A DNA stretch of 14,682 bases, taken from assembly GCA_021779635.1 (NCBI GenBank), contig JAJYAH010000082.1, forward strand, positions 1-14,682. Direction: 5' to 3'. Source of the DNA: Pseudomonadota bacterium. Its GTDB lineage: Bacteria > Pseudomonadota > Alphaproteobacteria > Rhizobiales > Xanthobacteraceae. The translations under genes were made by a program, and so were the position numbers. A model generated the notes under the pieces. It worked only from the letters and a program-made list of their open reading frames with translations, did no database searches and was not told where the DNA came from. Shown here in pieces: positions 13,997 to 14,682 of the stretch (position 1 is its first letter; each line of letters opens with the position of its first letter).

Positions 13997-14682
13997 CTAT
14001 TCCGAGCTAGGCTTCGGCAAAACCGCGTGAAACACCGATTTCGCCGCCGACAGCATGTCTTCGGCAACATTGGTGTGGGCCGGCGCCGGCGGCGCCTCCA
14101 CCGCTTCGGCGCGCAGATCGAGCGGCGGCGCGGGCGGAATGTCGGCTGGCGGCGTCGGGCGGCGCGGATCGTCGGTCGGCGCGGCAGCCGCATAGGGCGG
14201 GTTCTGGAACGATCCCGGCGCCGAATCGAACCTGTCGTTGCCGGGCGTCGAGACCATGATCGGCGGCGGAAGCGGCCGAACTGCTGGAGCAGACGCGGGC
14301 GGGGTTGACGCCAGACGGGGCGGATCCGGCGTGTGCGCGGCTTCTTGCGTACGGACCGGACCTTCGTTCGTGCCGCGCAGGCGCTCCAGCGTCACGCGGG
14401 CGATTTCGTTGGCGTTGAGGTGATCGTCGGGGGCGATGGCGGCCTCGACCGGGGAGGCGGCATTCGGCGCGGCGACTTCCGGGGTGGCGACCGCCGGCAC
14501 GACGACCGGCGCCGGAACCGTCTTGGCGACCGTCTTTTCACGTGGCCCAGCCTGACGCCGGCGCGGGTCGGCGGGGGGGATACTTGCGGTCTCCGTCGGC
14601 TTGTCAGCAGGCTTCTCTGCGGGCTTTTCCGCTACGGATTTCTCCAAGGCGGCCTTTTCAGAAGCTGCCTTTTCAGAGGCCG
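13997..14682 (-). CDS. Pro/Ala-rich hypothetical protein, C-terminal part (cut by window edge)
   Basis: The frame is open from the right edge to a TAG at 13997, so the true start lies beyond 14682; a TTG at 14647 is not a likely start. The visible 228 residues are low complexity: SEKAA-type repeats (SEKAASEKAALEKSVAEK), then AEKPAEKPADKP, then long Pro/Ala segments. A more ordered patch, DDHLNANEIARVTLERLRG, lies near the middle, and the end NVAEDMLSAAKSVFHAVLPK is a probable amphipathic helix. Composition suggests a disordered linker or periplasm-spanning region of a larger protein (TonB-like, or an envelope protein with a Lys/Glu coiled coil), but no family is recognised and the function is unknown. 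Third-position GC bias matches the neighbours, supporting coding. Tail to tail with the TPR lipoprotein, only 4 bp between stops. Confidence 0.75.
   Translation of the reverse strand, partial: ASEKAASEKAALEKSVAEKPAEKPADKPTETASIPPADPRRRQAGPREKTVAKTVPAPVVVPAVATPEVAAPNAASPVEAAIAPDDHLNANEIARVTLERLRGTNEGPVRTQEAAHTPDPPRLASTPPASAPAVRPLPPPIMVSTPGNDRFDSAPGSFQNPPYAAAAPTDDPRRPTPPADIPPAPPLDLRAEAVEAPPAPAHTNVAEDMLSAAKSVFHAVLPKPSSE

Noticed and set aside
1..14682. tRNA, rRNA, CRISPR array, transposase or phage genes
   Set aside because: None was seen on either strand by reading; the only repeats are the REP-like pair and the decayed palindrome.

Overview
The window looks like a chromosomal segment of a high-GC alphaproteobacterium of the Bradyrhizobium/Rhodopseudomonas group (Nitrobacteraceae). 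The grounds are the strong G/C third-position bias, a ribosomal protein S21 with a Gly/Pro/Arg-rich tail, small YdcH (DUF465) proteins, a purE-purK pair with a GTGA overlap, G-rich REP-like palindromes and a CCCGGAATCTCGAG-type extragenic palindrome that I recognise from such genomes. The genus is inferred from memory of these traits, not from a search. I see no phage, transposase, CRISPR, tRNA or rRNA.

Layout. (1) 1-2427, minus strand: a polyamine ABC transporter read potG-potH-potI. potI runs off the left edge, and a pair of inverted REP-like elements sits between potH and potI. No substrate-binding protein gene lies next to potG. (2) 2592-5285, minus: a large membrane-anchored PAS-GGDEF-EAL protein with a degenerate GGDEF site and an intact EAL site, so probably a c-di-GMP phosphodiesterase. 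(3) 5582-6685, plus: an FAD-dependent oxidoreductase like L-2-hydroxyglutarate dehydrogenase. (4) 6715-7619: two small YdcH/DUF465 coiled-coil proteins, divergent, 512 bp apart, followed by a Bradyrhizobium-type palindromic repeat. (5) 7713-8090, minus: an orphan single-domain response regulator. (6) 8359-8886, plus: two small conserved-looking hypothetical genes, probably one operon, behind a promoter that carries a good match to the alphaproteobacterial LexA operator (GAAC-N7-GAAC). (7) 8901-10781, minus: a diguanylate cyclase with a very basic N-terminal tail, followed 24 bp later by an epoxide hydrolase. (8) 10921-12509, plus: purE-purK behind a promoter with a perfect TATAAT. (9) 12673-12975, plus: rpsU with a strong intrinsic terminator. 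(10) 13102-13992, plus: a TPR lipoprotein, tail to tail with a Pro/Ala-rich protein that runs off the right edge.

How the genes work together. Most of the window is ordinary core-genome material: polyamine uptake, purine synthesis, translation. Two separate c-di-GMP genes have opposite predicted activities: the compact cyclase keeps its catalytic GGDEF site and inhibitory RxxD site, while the PAS-GGDEF-EAL protein has lost the RxxD site. The least explained and most interesting unit is the two-gene hypothetical operon under the predicted LexA operator, which could be an undescribed SOS-induced small-protein pair.
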